From NCBI GenBank assembly GCA_018818835.1, contig JAHIRD010000109.1:1-64000 (forward strand): DNA of 64,000 bases, in the 5' to 3' direction. This DNA comes from Pseudomonadota bacterium (GTDB lineage Bacteria; Desulfobacterota; Desulfobacteria; Desulfobacterales; Desulfolunaceae). The first letter of the stretch is position 1, and each line of letters opens with the position of its first letter. The translations under genes and the position numbers were made by a program. A model generated the notes under the pieces. That model was not told where the DNA came from. It saw nothing but the letters and a program-made list of their open reading frames with translations, and did no database searches. Below are positions 52,565 through 63,100 of the stretch, in pieces.

Positions 52565-52679
52565 AAAATTTTAACGTCCAACGCCCATGACCTTTATTCG
52601 ATGTTGATCGTTAATATTAGGCTTTTATAATATGGATTCCGGGTTAAATCCATTGGGCAAAACCGTTCGTACACTGTAG

Positions 52680-52699
52680 GGACACGGCGCGCCGTGTCC
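52680..52699. repeat. Perfect 20-bp palindrome GGACACGGCGCGCCGTGTCC
   Basis: The palindrome is preceded by TGTAG and sits alone in noncoding DNA. It resembles short palindromic elements (TAGGG-type with GGCGCGCC core) seen in many genomes as repeated MITE-like pieces; whether it recurs in this genome cannot be tested here. Confidence 0.6.
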
Positions 52700-52732
52700 T
52701 TGTTTGACGGGATTAAAACGACATGTTTTTTT

Positions 52733-52762
52733 TAAAGGCCCGGACAAAAAAGCTCCGGGCCG
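52733..52762 (-). terminator. Hairpin downstream of glnA, possible terminator
   Basis: On the minus strand GGCCCGG pairs with CCGGGCC around the loop AGCTTTTTTGT, followed by only three T. It is a plausible transcription end but the T-tract is weak. Confidence 0.5.
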
Positions 52763-52772
52763 GAACATGGCA

Positions 52773-54185
52773 TCAGATATCATAGTAAAGAAAAAACTCA
52801 TGGGGATGGGGTCTGAGGCGTATGGCCTCAACTTCATGCTTCATCTTGTATTCAATCCAGCGGTCAATGACATCTTGGGTGAACACGTCTCCTTTGAGCA
52901 GGAAATCATGATCGTCCTTAAGGGCTCTTAGTGCCTCGTCCAGGGAGGCTGGGGCGGATTCGATGTGGGCCAGCTCTTCCGGGGGAAGATCATAGATGTT
53001 TTTGTCCAGGGGGTCCCCGGGATCGATCTTGTTCTGGATGCCGTCCAGTACGGCCATGAGGATGGCGGAAAATGCCATGTAGCCGTTGCAGGATGGATCG
53101 GGTGTCCTGAATTCGATGCGTTTGGCCTTGGGTGAACTGGAATACATGGGGATGCGGACAGAGGCACTTCTGTTCCGGCTTGAGTAGGCAAGGTTCACCG
53201 GTGCTTCGTACCCTGGAACCAGACGTTTGTAGCTGTTGGTGGTGGGGTTGGTGATGGCACACAGGGCTTTGCAGTGTTTGATGATCCCGCCGATGGCGTA
53301 AAGGGCTTCCTGGGAAACACCGGCATATTTATCTCCGGCAAACAAAGGGCGGCCTTTTTTCCAAAGACTTACATGGGTGTGCATGCCCGAGCCGTTGTCC
53401 TCGAACAGGGGTTTGGGCATGAAGGTGACGGTGTGACCGGCTCGGTAGGCTGTATTTCTGAGCACATATTTGAACCAGGCCAGCTGGTCCCCCATCTGAA
53501 CCAGGGGCTTGAACCGCATGTCGATTTCAGCCTGGCCTGCGGTGGCCACCTCATGGTGCTGGCATTCCACATCAATATCCAGGCTCTCTAAGATCAACAT
53601 CATTTCACTCCGAAGGTCCTGGAATTTGTCCGTGGGCGGCACCGGGAAATAGCCTTCCTTGTGCCGGGGCTTGTAACCCAGATTCATGACGTCATCCCGC
53701 CCTGTGTTCCAGGCTGCTTCAACCGAGTCCACTTCATAAAATGACCCGTTGCTGGCGGATTGATATCGGACACTGTCGAAAATAAAAAATTCAGCTTCAG
53801 GTCCGAAATAAGCCACATCGCCAATTCCGGTGCTTTGGAGATAATTTTCCGCTTTTCGTGCAATGTTTCGAGGGTCCCGGGTGTAGGGCTCCCGTGTCAT
53901 GGGATCCACGATATTGCCGATAAGAACCAGGGTGGGGTCTTTAAAAAAGGGATCGATTTTGGCTGTGGGGGCATCGGGGATAACCAGCATGTCACTGGCG
54001 TTGATGGGCTGCCAGCCCCTTATACTGGAGCCGTCAAATCCGTAGCCGTCTTCGAAACTGGATTCAGTCAGCTCGCAGATGGGGACGGAGAAATGCTGCC
54101 AGATACCCGGAAAGTCCATGAATCGGATATCCACAATTTTTACCTCGTTTTCTTTTGCCATTGTCATCACATCGTTGGGTGTCAT
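52773..54185 (-). CDS. glnA: Glutamine synthetase type I
   Basis: The ATG at 54185 has GGAGG nine nt upstream, giving 470 residues. The beta-grasp start reads [20 protein letters not shown]. The Mg and ammonia sites include [24 protein letters not shown] and [13 protein letters not shown], then [20 protein letters not shown]. The adenylylation site Tyr appears in [10 protein letters not shown], so GlnE-type control is possible. It makes glutamine from glutamate, ATP and ammonia. glnD lies 106 bp upstream on the same strand, linking nitrogen sensing and assimilation. An ATG 30 nt upstream is less likely. Confidence 0.96.
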   Translation of the reverse strand: MTPNDVMTMAKENEVKIVDIRFMDFPGIWQHFSVPICELTESSFEDGYGFDGSSIRGWQPINASDMLVIPDAPTAKIDPFFKDPTLVLIGNIVDPMTREPYTRDPRNIARKAENYLQSTGIGDVAYFGPEAEFFIFDSVRYQSASNGSFYEVDSVEAAWNTGRDDVMNLGYKPRHKEGYFPVPPTDKFQDLRSEMMLILESLDIDVECQHHEVATAGQAEIDMRFKPLVQMGDQLAWFKYVLRNTAYRAGHTVTFMPKPLFEDNGSGMHTHVSLWKKGRPLFAGDKYAGVSQEALYAIGGIIKHCKALCAITNPTTNSYKRLVPGYEAPVNLAYSSRNRSASVRIPMYSSSPKAKRIEFRTPDPSCNGYMAFSAILMAVLDGIQNKIDPGDPLDKNIYDLPPEELAHIESAPASLDEALRALKDDHDFLLKGDVFTQDVIDRWIEYKMKHEVEAIRLRPHPHEFFLYYDI

Positions 54186-54291
54186 GTCATTGATCCTCCA
54201 AAGGTTGGGGATCATGCCCTGGCAAGGACACTAATCCCGGGTTTTGAACCGGATGGGGATATAAGGCAAAAAAGAAAGCGAAAGGAAAATG

Positions 54292-56907
54292 TCAGGTTTC
54301 GTTCTGCTTGAGAACCCGGGTGATTTCCCCTTTGATCATGGCGATCTGCTCGGGGGTGTGAACCTTTTCACCGTAAAGATTCCTCACGTAAAAAATATCC
54401 ACCACCTGATCCATATTGGTTGCGATTTTTGAAACATAAATGTCAAGACCACATTTGAACAGCGTATCAGTAATGCTGAAAAGAAGCCCCGGATAATCAT
54501 CGGTGTGGACATCAATAATGGTGAAATAACCCGAGGTCTCGTTATCCACGTCAATGCGCAGATCCTGCTTAAGGGCGAATCGTTTGGCAGGTTTGGCGTG
54601 TCTGATCATGTCATCCAGTCTTACCTTGAGGTTGACCTCATGGACAAGGACATGGCTCAGTTCTTCTTTGGCCTGGGCCCATTTTTCCTCTTCGAACAAA
54701 AGGTCCAGGGGTGGGGCCAGGTGGAACACATCCAGGCCAGTGTTGTTCTTCCAGGTGTAGATCTGGGCATCCAGAATATTGAATCCGCAGAGGGTAAGCA
54801 CTCCGGCGATTTTTGAGAAAAGACCCGGCCGGTTTTTGGCTGAAATGGTCAGGGTCCTTGCATTCTGGGTTCCCTGGCCTGTGATTTCCCAGACAAAGGG
54901 GGAGGAACCAAGGCTTTCGAACAGGTGGGCGTGGGCCACGATATCCATCACCGGTACGGTGAGAAGGTAACGCAAAGACAAGAGACTGAAAAATTTTTGA
55001 AAACGGCTCTCATCCATACCCTTGTCCGTAAAAATCCGAGCCAGCATGTCTTTTTTTCTTTCGATGGTTTCCACGGCTTCATCCGGGGCAAACTCCTCTT
55101 TTTTGAGGATGGTCAGGGTCCGGTGGTAGAGGCTTTGGAGAAGTGAATGGGTCCAGTCGTTCCAGGCTTTGGGTCCTGTGGACATGGAGTCGGCCACGGT
55201 CAAAAGATAAAGCAGGGCAAGGCAATGTTCATCCTTGATTCTTTTGGCACAGAACACGGCGGTTTCCTCGTCATGGACATCCCTGCGCGTGGCCATTTTT
55301 ACCAGAAAGAGATGCTCCCGGACCAGAAAACCAACCATAGAGGCTATGGCAGAGCTATACCCCAGGTTAAGCAGGATGTTTTCTGCAAGCAATGCCCCTT
55401 TTTCAGAGTGCATGCCATCCAGATCACTTTTACCGATGTCGTGCAAAAGACAAGCCCAGAGCAGAATCTTCTTGTCCGGAAGCTCAGAATAAATCTGCTT
55501 GCACAAGGAGTCCGTTTTACCTGGAATCCCGAAAAGTTTAGCGACCCTGACCGTCATCAGTGAATGTTTGTCCACAGGGAAAAGGTGGTATTCATTGTAT
55601 TGTATCCGGTTCATGATGCCCTTGAACTCAGGGATCATGCACTCCATAAAGCCGGTTCGGACCATCTCGTCCAGGACATTGAAATCATGGGCCGGTGTGA
55701 GCAGGACCTTTTCAAAGGCCCGGACCACGGAACGGCTTTTTCGGTAGGCCGGTGTGACCAGCTTCGGGGAAAGATCCCTGACTATACGCCTGGCTTCGGC
55801 ACTGGGGGGGATTTTAAGTGATGCGCTTTCAGCAAAGAGTTTAACCAGAAGCTCAGGCGATTGGAGAAGACTCTCGGGCGAAGCAAAGATCAGCATGTTT
55901 TTTTCATTGACCGAAAGGCCGCGGACCCGTGTTTTTTTTGTGGTTATTCGTCCGGTGGGGGTCCTGTTGCCAAAATAGCCCAATTCCGAGAGGAAAATTT
56001 TGTATTGCTGCTTGATAATCCTCATCTGGCTGTGGAGGTCTCCCATGAAGCACTCCACCGGTTCCTGGCCATCTTTTTTTTTGTAATATAGAAGATCTGC
56101 TATCCGGGGTTGATATTCCATGAACAATTGATCGCACTTTCTGCCGGTCAGGTGATGCAGTACGTTTCTGATTTTTAGGACAAAGGACAGGGCATTCCGG
56201 ACATCTTCAAACTCTTTTTCTGAAAGATAGCCCCCATATTCCATGTCACGGGGCTCCCTTAGACCCGATTTTATGCGGGCCATGGAAAGCATGGCGTCGT
56301 AATCGGCAAGGCCGCCCTTGCCCTCTTTTAAATTGGGCTCCAGAAGGTAGGATGAATCCCCGAACCTATCATGGCGTCCCTTGTTTTTTTCCACGATATC
56401 GGTGAGGATATCTGATGAATGGCGCGTCACGATCTTTTCCCTCAGGTCTTCATTCAACTGGAAAAACAGTCGGGACATGCCGCAGATAAAACGCCCGTCC
56501 AGCAAGGAGACCAGGACATCCACATCTTTTTCCGCGCCCTCGATACACTCATCAAGGGTCCGGACCACCTGGGTGACCTCAAAGCCGCTGTCCCACAAGG
56601 GGTAAACAAATTCTTTGATCAGCTGTTCCGCCTCATCAGGCAGTGTTTTTTGAAACAAGAAGAGAAGGGCGATGTCCGAACGGATGCAGGGCTCTTTTCG
56701 CCCATAGGAGCCCAAGGCAATGATTGAATAGGGGTTGTTGACAATGCCGAGATTTAATCCCGTGGGGCTTTTTTCAAAACACTGGCAGAGGTATTCGTCC
56801 AGAATATGGGCAAGCTTTTCAGGGAAATCAGTCCCTTTACTTTGAATAAAGGAGGAGATCAGTGCTTCTTTTTTCTTTTTCAGATAATCACCGTTGAGTT
56901 CCGGCAT
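54292..56907 (-). CDS. glnD: GlnD (PII uridylyltransferase/uridylyl-removing) family protein, altered active site
   Basis: A protein of 871 residues, close to the family length. The order is nucleotidyltransferase domain, helical region, HD domain (LLHDIGKSD, HSEKGALLAENIL), and two C-terminal ACT domains (FSKIAGVLTLCGFNILDAQI; YFTIIDVHTDDYPGLLFSIT). In the nucleotidyltransferase motif it reads GSYGRKEPCIRSDIALL: the second of the two catalytic Asp (SDxD) is Ala, and the GG pair is GS. The DNA shows GCC at that codon. The HD hydrolase half is intact, so uridylyl removal may remain while transfer may be lost. It precedes glnA on the same strand. Confidence 0.88.
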   Translation of the reverse strand: MPELNGDYLKKKKEALISSFIQSKGTDFPEKLAHILDEYLCQCFEKSPTGLNLGIVNNPYSIIALGSYGRKEPCIRSDIALLFLFQKTLPDEAEQLIKEFVYPLWDSGFEVTQVVRTLDECIEGAEKDVDVLVSLLDGRFICGMSRLFFQLNEDLREKIVTRHSSDILTDIVEKNKGRHDRFGDSSYLLEPNLKEGKGGLADYDAMLSMARIKSGLREPRDMEYGGYLSEKEFEDVRNALSFVLKIRNVLHHLTGRKCDQLFMEYQPRIADLLYYKKKDGQEPVECFMGDLHSQMRIIKQQYKIFLSELGYFGNRTPTGRITTKKTRVRGLSVNEKNMLIFASPESLLQSPELLVKLFAESASLKIPPSAEARRIVRDLSPKLVTPAYRKSRSVVRAFEKVLLTPAHDFNVLDEMVRTGFMECMIPEFKGIMNRIQYNEYHLFPVDKHSLMTVRVAKLFGIPGKTDSLCKQIYSELPDKKILLWACLLHDIGKSDLDGMHSEKGALLAENILLNLGYSSAIASMVGFLVREHLFLVKMATRRDVHDEETAVFCAKRIKDEHCLALLYLLTVADSMSTGPKAWNDWTHSLLQSLYHRTLTILKKEEFAPDEAVETIERKKDMLARIFTDKGMDESRFQKFFSLLSLRYLLTVPVMDIVAHAHLFESLGSSPFVWEITGQGTQNARTLTISAKNRPGLFSKIAGVLTLCGFNILDAQIYTWKNNTGLDVFHLAPPLDLLFEEEKWAQAKEELSHVLVHEVNLKVRLDDMIRHAKPAKRFALKQDLRIDVDNETSGYFTIIDVHTDDYPGLLFSITDTLFKCGLDIYVSKIATNMDQVVDIFYVRNLYGEKVHTPEQIAMIKGEITRVLKQNET

Positions 56908-57497
56908 AGTGCCATGGCCCTAAGTCCATTCGGGGGCACATGACTGTGCAATCCAATGGACGAGTTACAGATAAGAATGTTAAATGTCATTGCCAATCAT
57001 TGTGGGTGGCCCATTTTGACGTCTTTGAACATGGATCTTTGTCACGATTCGTACCTGTTCAGATGGCGTGTCTGCAATGTGAATATAAGGACGAATGAAA
57101 ATTATGACAGCAAGCCTTGTGCCAGACATGTCGAAGATGGAACCGCGCGTATTCCATGAATACACTTATTTTATAGTCTAAAAAGACTAAGGAGGCAATC
57201 AACAAATTTGTTAGATTTCAGCTGAAATAATTACAAATCTGAATTTTTTTTAGCAAAAAAATTGTCATCCAGACCGTTCAAGGCGATGATAAAAAAATAA
57301 AGCTCCTGATGGGTTGCTTTGAGTATTCATGTTGAGATTATGCGAAAAAAAGTGTAAATAATAAAACTGTACTATCCTATGGTATTATCGCTTCATTTCT
57401 GCTGGATATGACTCTTGAAGTGGAAGCCCCGGGGGGAGTTCCCCAATATGATGAATGGATTGATAAATTATTAACCTATATTGAAAGGATTCACGGC
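56908..57497. other. Intergenic region between glnD and mscS
   Basis: About 590 bp, AT-rich, between divergent genes. A frame reaching from 57408 into mscS adds 30 residues but has no Shine-Dalgarno. Promoters for both genes must lie here; I could not name them with confidence. Confidence 0.5.
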
Positions 57498-58319
57498 ATG
57501 GATAACTTTTTCAACAAATATATTGATGTCATTGTCCAATGGGTCAGCACCTATTCTCTGAAAATTGTTGCCGCCATTCTTGTTATGATTATCGGGAACT
57601 GGATTTCCCATAAAATTTCTAAGATTTTTGCCAAGCTCCTTGAAAAGAACAAAGTGGATGTCACGCTGGTGGGCTTTTTATCCAACATCATCTATTATGG
57701 CCTGATCATCATGGTGATGATTGCCGCTGCAGGGCAACTGGGGATCAACACCACATCATTTTTAACCATTGTGGGTGCTGCCGGTCTTGCCGTCGGTCTT
57801 GCTTTGAAGGATTCTCTGTCGAACTTTGCAGCCGGTGTGATGTTGATTCTTTTCAGGCCTTTCAAGGTGGCGGATGTGGTTAATGCAGGGGGCGTTGTTG
57901 GCAAAGTGGAAAGCATCAATATTTTCAATACCATTCTGAATACCCCGGACAACCAGAGGGTCATCGTCCCTAACAATAATATTACATCCGGTGTGATCAC
58001 CAATATTACAGCCAATCCGACACGTCGTGTGGATCTTGTGGTGGGTATCAGCTATGCGGATAATATCGGTGATGCCAAAACGATTTTAAAATCAATACTT
58101 GACAGTGATAGCCGTATACTCAAAGATCCGGTACCGACCATTGCGGTTTCTGAGTTGGGTGACAGCAGCGTCAATCTGGTGGTGCGACCCTGGGTCAAGA
58201 CCTCAGAATATTGGGATGTTTATTTTTCCCTGACTGAAACAATCAAAACAACATTTGATGAAAAAGGTATCAGTATTCCCTTTCCCCAGCGGGATGTGCA
58301 TATTTTTAATGAAAAATAA
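57498..58319 (+). CDS. mscS: MscS-family mechanosensitive channel
   Basis: The ATG at 57498 follows AAAGGA and gives 273 residues, close to the family size; a longer frame starts at 57408 without support. Three membrane segments occur at about residues 14-34, 55-78 and 85-115. The pore helix reads GAAGLAVGLALKDSLSNFAA, then GVMLILFRPFKVADVVNAGG, followed by the beta and alpha/beta cytoplasmic domain (VIVPNNNITSGVITNITANP, then RRVDLVVGISYADNI). The channel opens on membrane tension to release solutes in osmotic downshock. Confidence 0.92.
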   Translation: MDNFFNKYIDVIVQWVSTYSLKIVAAILVMIIGNWISHKISKIFAKLLEKNKVDVTLVGFLSNIIYYGLIIMVMIAAAGQLGINTTSFLTIVGAAGLAVGLALKDSLSNFAAGVMLILFRPFKVADVVNAGGVVGKVESINIFNTILNTPDNQRVIVPNNNITSGVITNITANPTRRVDLVVGISYADNIGDAKTILKSILDSDSRILKDPVPTIAVSELGDSSVNLVVRPWVKTSEYWDVYFSLTETIKTTFDEKGISIPFPQRDVHIFNEK

Positions 58320-58370
58320 GGTGATGCTTAGATTGCTGACAGTCATTTAACCTCACGGAGACATGATACA

Positions 58371-58877
58371 ATGATTGCACGAGCGGAAAAACCGGAAGAT
58401 ATTTCAAGGATTTATCAAATAAATATTGAAACGTTCAGCACCGACGCCGAAGCGAACCTGGTGGACATGCTCAGGGAGCATAAGGTCCCTCTTATTTCAT
58501 GGGTTGCGGAAGATAAAGGGGAACTGATCGGTCATATCTTGTTCAGCCCGGTGACCCTTGTGGGTCAAATGTCCCGTATCTCCATGGCCGGTTTAGGTCC
58601 CATGGCTGTTCGGCCTTCCCATCAGAAAAAAGGTGTGGGAACCATGCTGGTTGAGGCCGGCTTGAAACAATGCCTTAAAGAAGGCTATAGCGCAGTGGTG
58701 GTCCTGGGATACCCGGAGTACTATCCGCGATTTGGCTTTGTGCCGTCTGTTGCTTATGGCATTGATTCGACATATGATGTCCCTCCTGAGGTTTTCATGG
58801 TCAAGGAGCTGAAGAAGGGTGCCTTGAAAGGGATACAGGGGACTGTTTCTTATCATGGACTTTTTAATGATGTTTAG
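58371..58877 (+). CDS. GNAT-family N-acetyltransferase
   Basis: A protein of 168 residues after GGAG. The N-terminus MIARAEKPEDISRIYQINIE, HILFSPVTLVGQMSRISMAG, then GLGPMAVRPSHQKKGVGTML with the acetyl-CoA-binding Q/R-x-x-G-x-G/A pattern, and VVLGYPEYYPRFGFVPSVAY are typical of the YhbS-like subgroup of predicted acetyltransferases. The acceptor is unknown. It follows mscS by 51 bp on the same strand. Confidence 0.88.
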   Translation: MIARAEKPEDISRIYQINIETFSTDAEANLVDMLREHKVPLISWVAEDKGELIGHILFSPVTLVGQMSRISMAGLGPMAVRPSHQKKGVGTMLVEAGLKQCLKEGYSAVVVLGYPEYYPRFGFVPSVAYGIDSTYDVPPEVFMVKELKKGALKGIQGTVSYHGLFNDV

Positions 58878-58890
58878 GTTTTGGATTTAA

Positions 58891-58930
58891 TAGGACTCAT
58901 AGGACTTATGGGACTTATGGGACTTATGGT
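58891..58930. repeat. GGACTTATGG word repeat
   Basis: TAGGACTCATAGGACTTATG and GGACTTATGGGACTTATGG place four near-identical nine-base words in tandem. Their complement is found at 14011-14048 and a related pattern at 52521-52564. Confidence 0.75.
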
Positions 58931-58963
58931 TGGGGGCGGCCCTTTTATTTGGTCTGGTTATAA

Positions 58964-60142
58964 ATGATGTATAATTTTATCAAGCCATGGATGATCATGG
59001 TTCTTTTTGTTTTTTGTTTGAACCTGGCGGTTTTTAACGACACGGCCGGTGCTGAAAATCTTTCCTGTGCGCGGTGTGGAAAACCCATTACACATAACTA
59101 TATCAAATCGGTCGATTTTTCATTTCATCCCCAATGTTTTACCTGCATGTTGTGTGGTAAACCCTTGAAAGATGCCATTGTTCAGGATGGCAAGGACATG
59201 TATCATCCTGATTGTCATTCCAAGGCCAAGAATCTGGTTTGTGAAGTCTGTGGGAAACCATTGGCAGAGACCTGGGTGGATGTCGATGGAAAAAAATATC
59301 ACTCCGAGTGCTATAAAAAAAACATTCAAATTCGTTGTGGGATTTGCGGAAAACCCATTGAGGGGGATTATGTCCGTGATAATGGGGTTTATCACGAATC
59401 GTGCTATAAGGAGCATAAGCTGGAGCGCTGTGTGGTCTGCTCTCGTCCCTTGGATGGCCGCCATATTGTGGATGCCTGGGGCAATAAAGCCCATGAACGG
59501 CATGGCAGTGAAGATTCGTTGCAATGCGGGTCCTGTGGTCGGATCATAGCTAAAAAAAGCTCAGGCGGAGGCTCTCGGTACCATGACGGACGGTTGATCT
59601 GTGGCATATGCAGTCGGACAGCTGTGCACAATCTGGATCACCTGAAAAAAGTCAGTGATGAAATTTTTTCTCTTTTTTCATCGGTGGGGATCATGGGTAT
59701 ACCCCGGGGCATTCCCGTTACACTGGTGGACAAGGATGGGCTGAAAAAACAAAGTGGGGTTGGCTACAATGAATCAGCCCGTGGATTTACCCTGTCATTG
59801 AGTAAGCGACAAAACACAAAAACCCTGTCCCGTGATCATACCATATTTATTTTGGAAGGACTCCCCTTGCTTGAATTTAAAGGGATTCTGGCCCATGAAT
59901 ATCTTCACGTGTGGCTGAGTGAAAACGAAATTCACCCCTCTGCCCAGGCCACCGAGGGGTTCTGCAATCTGGGTATCATGCTTGTCAATACGAATGATTC
60001 ATCGGCCCTTGCCAGGGTACTTCAAACAGAGCTGGAAAATAACCCGGATCCCATATACGGAAAGGGTTATAGGGCCATCAAGAAAAAACTGGATCAGAAG
60101 GGCTGGGAAGGTCTGATCAGATCCTTTCGATCATCACGATAG
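58964..60142 (+). CDS. Secreted LIM-domain protein with DA1-like metallopeptidase domain
   Basis: A protein of 392 residues. A signal peptide (about 1-30, ending TAGA) precedes several LIM-type zinc modules: CARC, then HPQCFTCMLC, HPDC, CEVCGKPL, HSECYK, CGICGKPIEG, HESCYK and CVVCSRPLDG, up to about residue 230. The pattern C-x2-C-x16-H-x2-C-x2-C-x2-C is a classical LIM. The C-terminal part has the metal site HEYLH (residues 311-315, LAHEYLHVWLSE) and Glu331 in ATEGFCNLGI, matching the HExxH...EEG pattern of DA1-type peptidases. DA1 proteins in plants cut ubiquitin-pathway proteins; here the product is exported. The target is unknown. No strong Shine-Dalgarno is visible. Confidence 0.82.
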   Translation: MMYNFIKPWMIMVLFVFCLNLAVFNDTAGAENLSCARCGKPITHNYIKSVDFSFHPQCFTCMLCGKPLKDAIVQDGKDMYHPDCHSKAKNLVCEVCGKPLAETWVDVDGKKYHSECYKKNIQIRCGICGKPIEGDYVRDNGVYHESCYKEHKLERCVVCSRPLDGRHIVDAWGNKAHERHGSEDSLQCGSCGRIIAKKSSGGGSRYHDGRLICGICSRTAVHNLDHLKKVSDEIFSLFSSVGIMGIPRGIPVTLVDKDGLKKQSGVGYNESARGFTLSLSKRQNTKTLSRDHTIFILEGLPLLEFKGILAHEYLHVWLSENEIHPSAQATEGFCNLGIMLVNTNDSSALARVLQTELENNPDPIYGKGYRAIKKKLDQKGWEGLIRSFRSSR

Positions 60143-60194
60143 CTTCTTTGTGCATCCGTTTGGTTCGTTCCGGTTTCGGCGAAACAGTCGTAAT

Positions 60195-63100
60195 TTACTT
60201 TGCGCTTCTGGACTCGGAGCAACGTCCTCCGTCAATTTCGCAGACCTTGTATTCGCCAGCACCCGAAGACCAGTAATGCCTGGAACCTTCCGGGCCTCCT
60301 GAGCCGATTCGCCGGTCGTTTTTAAACAACGACACATCGGATGTCCCGCCAGACCAGGTGATGGTCACGATATTAAAATAATAGAAACTGCGTGAGGAGA
60401 CCTGTACCTCCAGCTGGGAGTCATGAACAGCTGAAAGTGTCATGGACTTGGATACGTCTTTTCCCTGTCTGTCTGTCACTGTGGCATAAATAGTATGGGT
60501 TCCAGGTGACAGTTCAACCGTGATGAAGGCCCCTTGTCCAATATCTCCGTCACGATCTGAACGCCAGAGGATCAATGAACTCAGGTCGCCATCTTCCGGG
60601 TCAGCAGCCTTTCCTGAAAATTCGAAGACCTGGCCCTGGCTGTTTATTTCTCCCCCCATGGCCCCGAGGATTTCAAGGGTTGGCGGGACATTGAACGATT
60701 CAACCCGGATGCTGGTTCTGGCCAATGAATTGCCGCCACTCTGATCTGAAACCCGGGCCGTGATGGTATGGGTGCCTTCTGACAGGGTCACCCAGATGTT
60801 GGTGCCTTCACCGATCTGACCGTCCAGGCTTGATGTCCAGACAATCCGTGAGCCCAGGTCCCCGTCTTCCATATCCGTGGCACTTCCGGTGAAGGTATAA
60901 ACCTGGCCTTGGGTACCGGCAGCTCCGGCCTGGGCTGAAAGAATCCTGACCACAGGGTTCTGGTTGACCCAGACAAGGTTGAGGTCCTTTGTGATTTCAC
61001 ATACTGTTCCCTGGCTGTCGCTGACCCGCGCAATGATGGTATGTTGACCGTAAGGTATCAGTGTCGTGATTTCAGGGCCTGTTCCAATATCTCCCTGGGC
61101 AGTTGATGACCACTGGATGGAGGAACTCAGGTCGCCTTCTTCAGGATCCGTGGCATTGCTTGAAAAGGTATAGGTCTGGCCGTTGACCGTTGCTGCGCCC
61201 TTGACAGCACCCATGGGTGTAAGAACAGGAGGTTTATTAAGGGCCTGGATGCTGATGCTCAGTGAGGCCTCTGCCCGGTTGTTTCCGCTGTCTTTGACAC
61301 TGGCGATAAGCGCATGTGTTCCAGGACAGAGGTGGGTCTGAAGGGTTGCACCGGATCCCAGGGCACCTTGGAGATTTGATGTCCAGGATATACGTGCCGA
61401 TATGTTTCCGTCCTCGTTGTCGTCAGCCTTTGCAGAGAGTTCACAGGTTTGTCCGGAATCATCCTGGGCCTTCTCAACAACAGGAAGGATGGTGATGACC
61501 GGAGGGGCATCATAGGCTTCAATCGCAATTTCTTTGCTGGCATTCTGGGTTTTCCCGCCAGTGTCACAGACCTGGGCTAGGATGGAATGCACACCCGCTG
61601 ACAAGGTGACCGTCATGGTGGCGCCTGTGCCAAGGACTCCGTTCACGTTTGAAGACCATGAAATGGTTGAACTCAGATCCCCGTCTTCAGCGTCCGTGGC
61701 TGAGCCTTTAAAGGTGTAAACCTGTCCTTCCGGTCCAGAAGCGCCAGGGGTGGATGACATGATGGCAATTTCAGGGGCATTGTTGTACGAGCCCACGCTG
61801 AGCGTCATCGTGGTTTCAGCGGTTTTGCCCTGACTGTCCGTGACGGTTGCGGTCAACATGTGTTCGCCCGGTGACAGAGTCACCTGGATTTGTTTTCCAG
61901 TGCCAAGCTGGCCGTCCTTATTTGAGGTCCAGACTGTTTTTGAACTCAGATCCCCTTCTTCGACGTCACTGGCCGAGGCCAGGAGAGTGTAATTTTTGCC
62001 CTCGGGTCCCAGAACACCCGGGATGGACGATGTGATGGCAATGACAGGGGCTGTGTTGAATGTTTCAACGGTCAGGGGCATCCGGGTCAGGGCGTTTTTA
62101 CCCTGACTGTCCGAGATGGCTGCGGTCACACTATGTTCGCCGGGAGACAGCGTCACCCGTATCTGTTTTCCCGTGCCAAGCTGGCCGTCCTTATTTGAGG
62201 TCCAGACTATGTTTGAGCTCAGATCACCATCTTCGGTATCACTGGCCAACCCTGTAAACGCATAGGCCTGTCCTTGGGTGCCCAGGGCACCTGGGCTGGC
62301 CGATGATATGGATATTTCCGGGGCGGCATTGTAAACACCTGTAACGACAGTGATTCGTGCTTCGGCGCTTTTACCCTGGCTGTCGGTGATGAGGGCGGTC
62401 AGAATATGCTCGCCGGGGGAGAGAGTCACGGTGATGTTTGAGCCCACACCGATTTTCCCATCTTTACTGGATGTCCAGATAATGGCCGCACTCAGGTCTC
62501 CGTCCTCGGTGTCTTTGGCTGACCCAGTGAGGCAGTATTCTTGCCCTCCGATTCCCAAAGCTCCATCCTTGGCCGAGAGAATACTCAGCGACGGGGGTGC
62601 GTTCCAGGGAGCCACATAAAGTGGAAGGCTGTCTTCTCCAAGTGTTTCTTTGCTGTCGGCCACACGGGCGGTGATGGTGTGATGGCCCTGTGAAAGGGTG
62701 ACCTGGACAGTGGCTCCGCTACCTATGCCTCCATCAAGGTCAGATAGCCAAACAATCGTTGGGGACAAATCCCCGTCTTCGGCATCCAAGGCTTGGCCGG
62801 TGAGCGTATAGGGCTGACCTTGCTCGGTGGCCGTCCCCCCTTTGGCATCGAGAATAGTCATGGCAGGAGGCGCATTGTATGCCATGGCAACAACAGACAT
62901 GGAGGCCTCCCGTGATCCATTGTCCTTGTCCGTGACAATGGCGGTAATGGTATGGGCGCCCGGGGTCAGAGATACCTGAATACTCTGCCCGCTTCCCAAT
63001 CGTCCGGCCAGGTTTGAACGCCATAGGATGGTTTCACTTAGATCTCCATCTTCAATATCATTGGCTTGTCCTGTAAATGTATAGGTTTGACCTTGTGGGC

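Larger units (their letters stand above)
52402..52772. other. Noncoding stretch between the array and glnA
   Basis: This 371-bp stretch holds a word-repeat patch (52521-52564), a perfect 20-bp palindrome (52680-52699) and a hairpin near 52733-52762. No credible gene is seen; an AACGCCC at about 52581 could be a broken half of another attC. Confidence 0.5.

Noticed and set aside
52572-52590. Sixth attC half-site (AACGTCC / AACGCCC)
   Set aside because: No inverted partner within a plausible distance; recorded only as a possible broken half.
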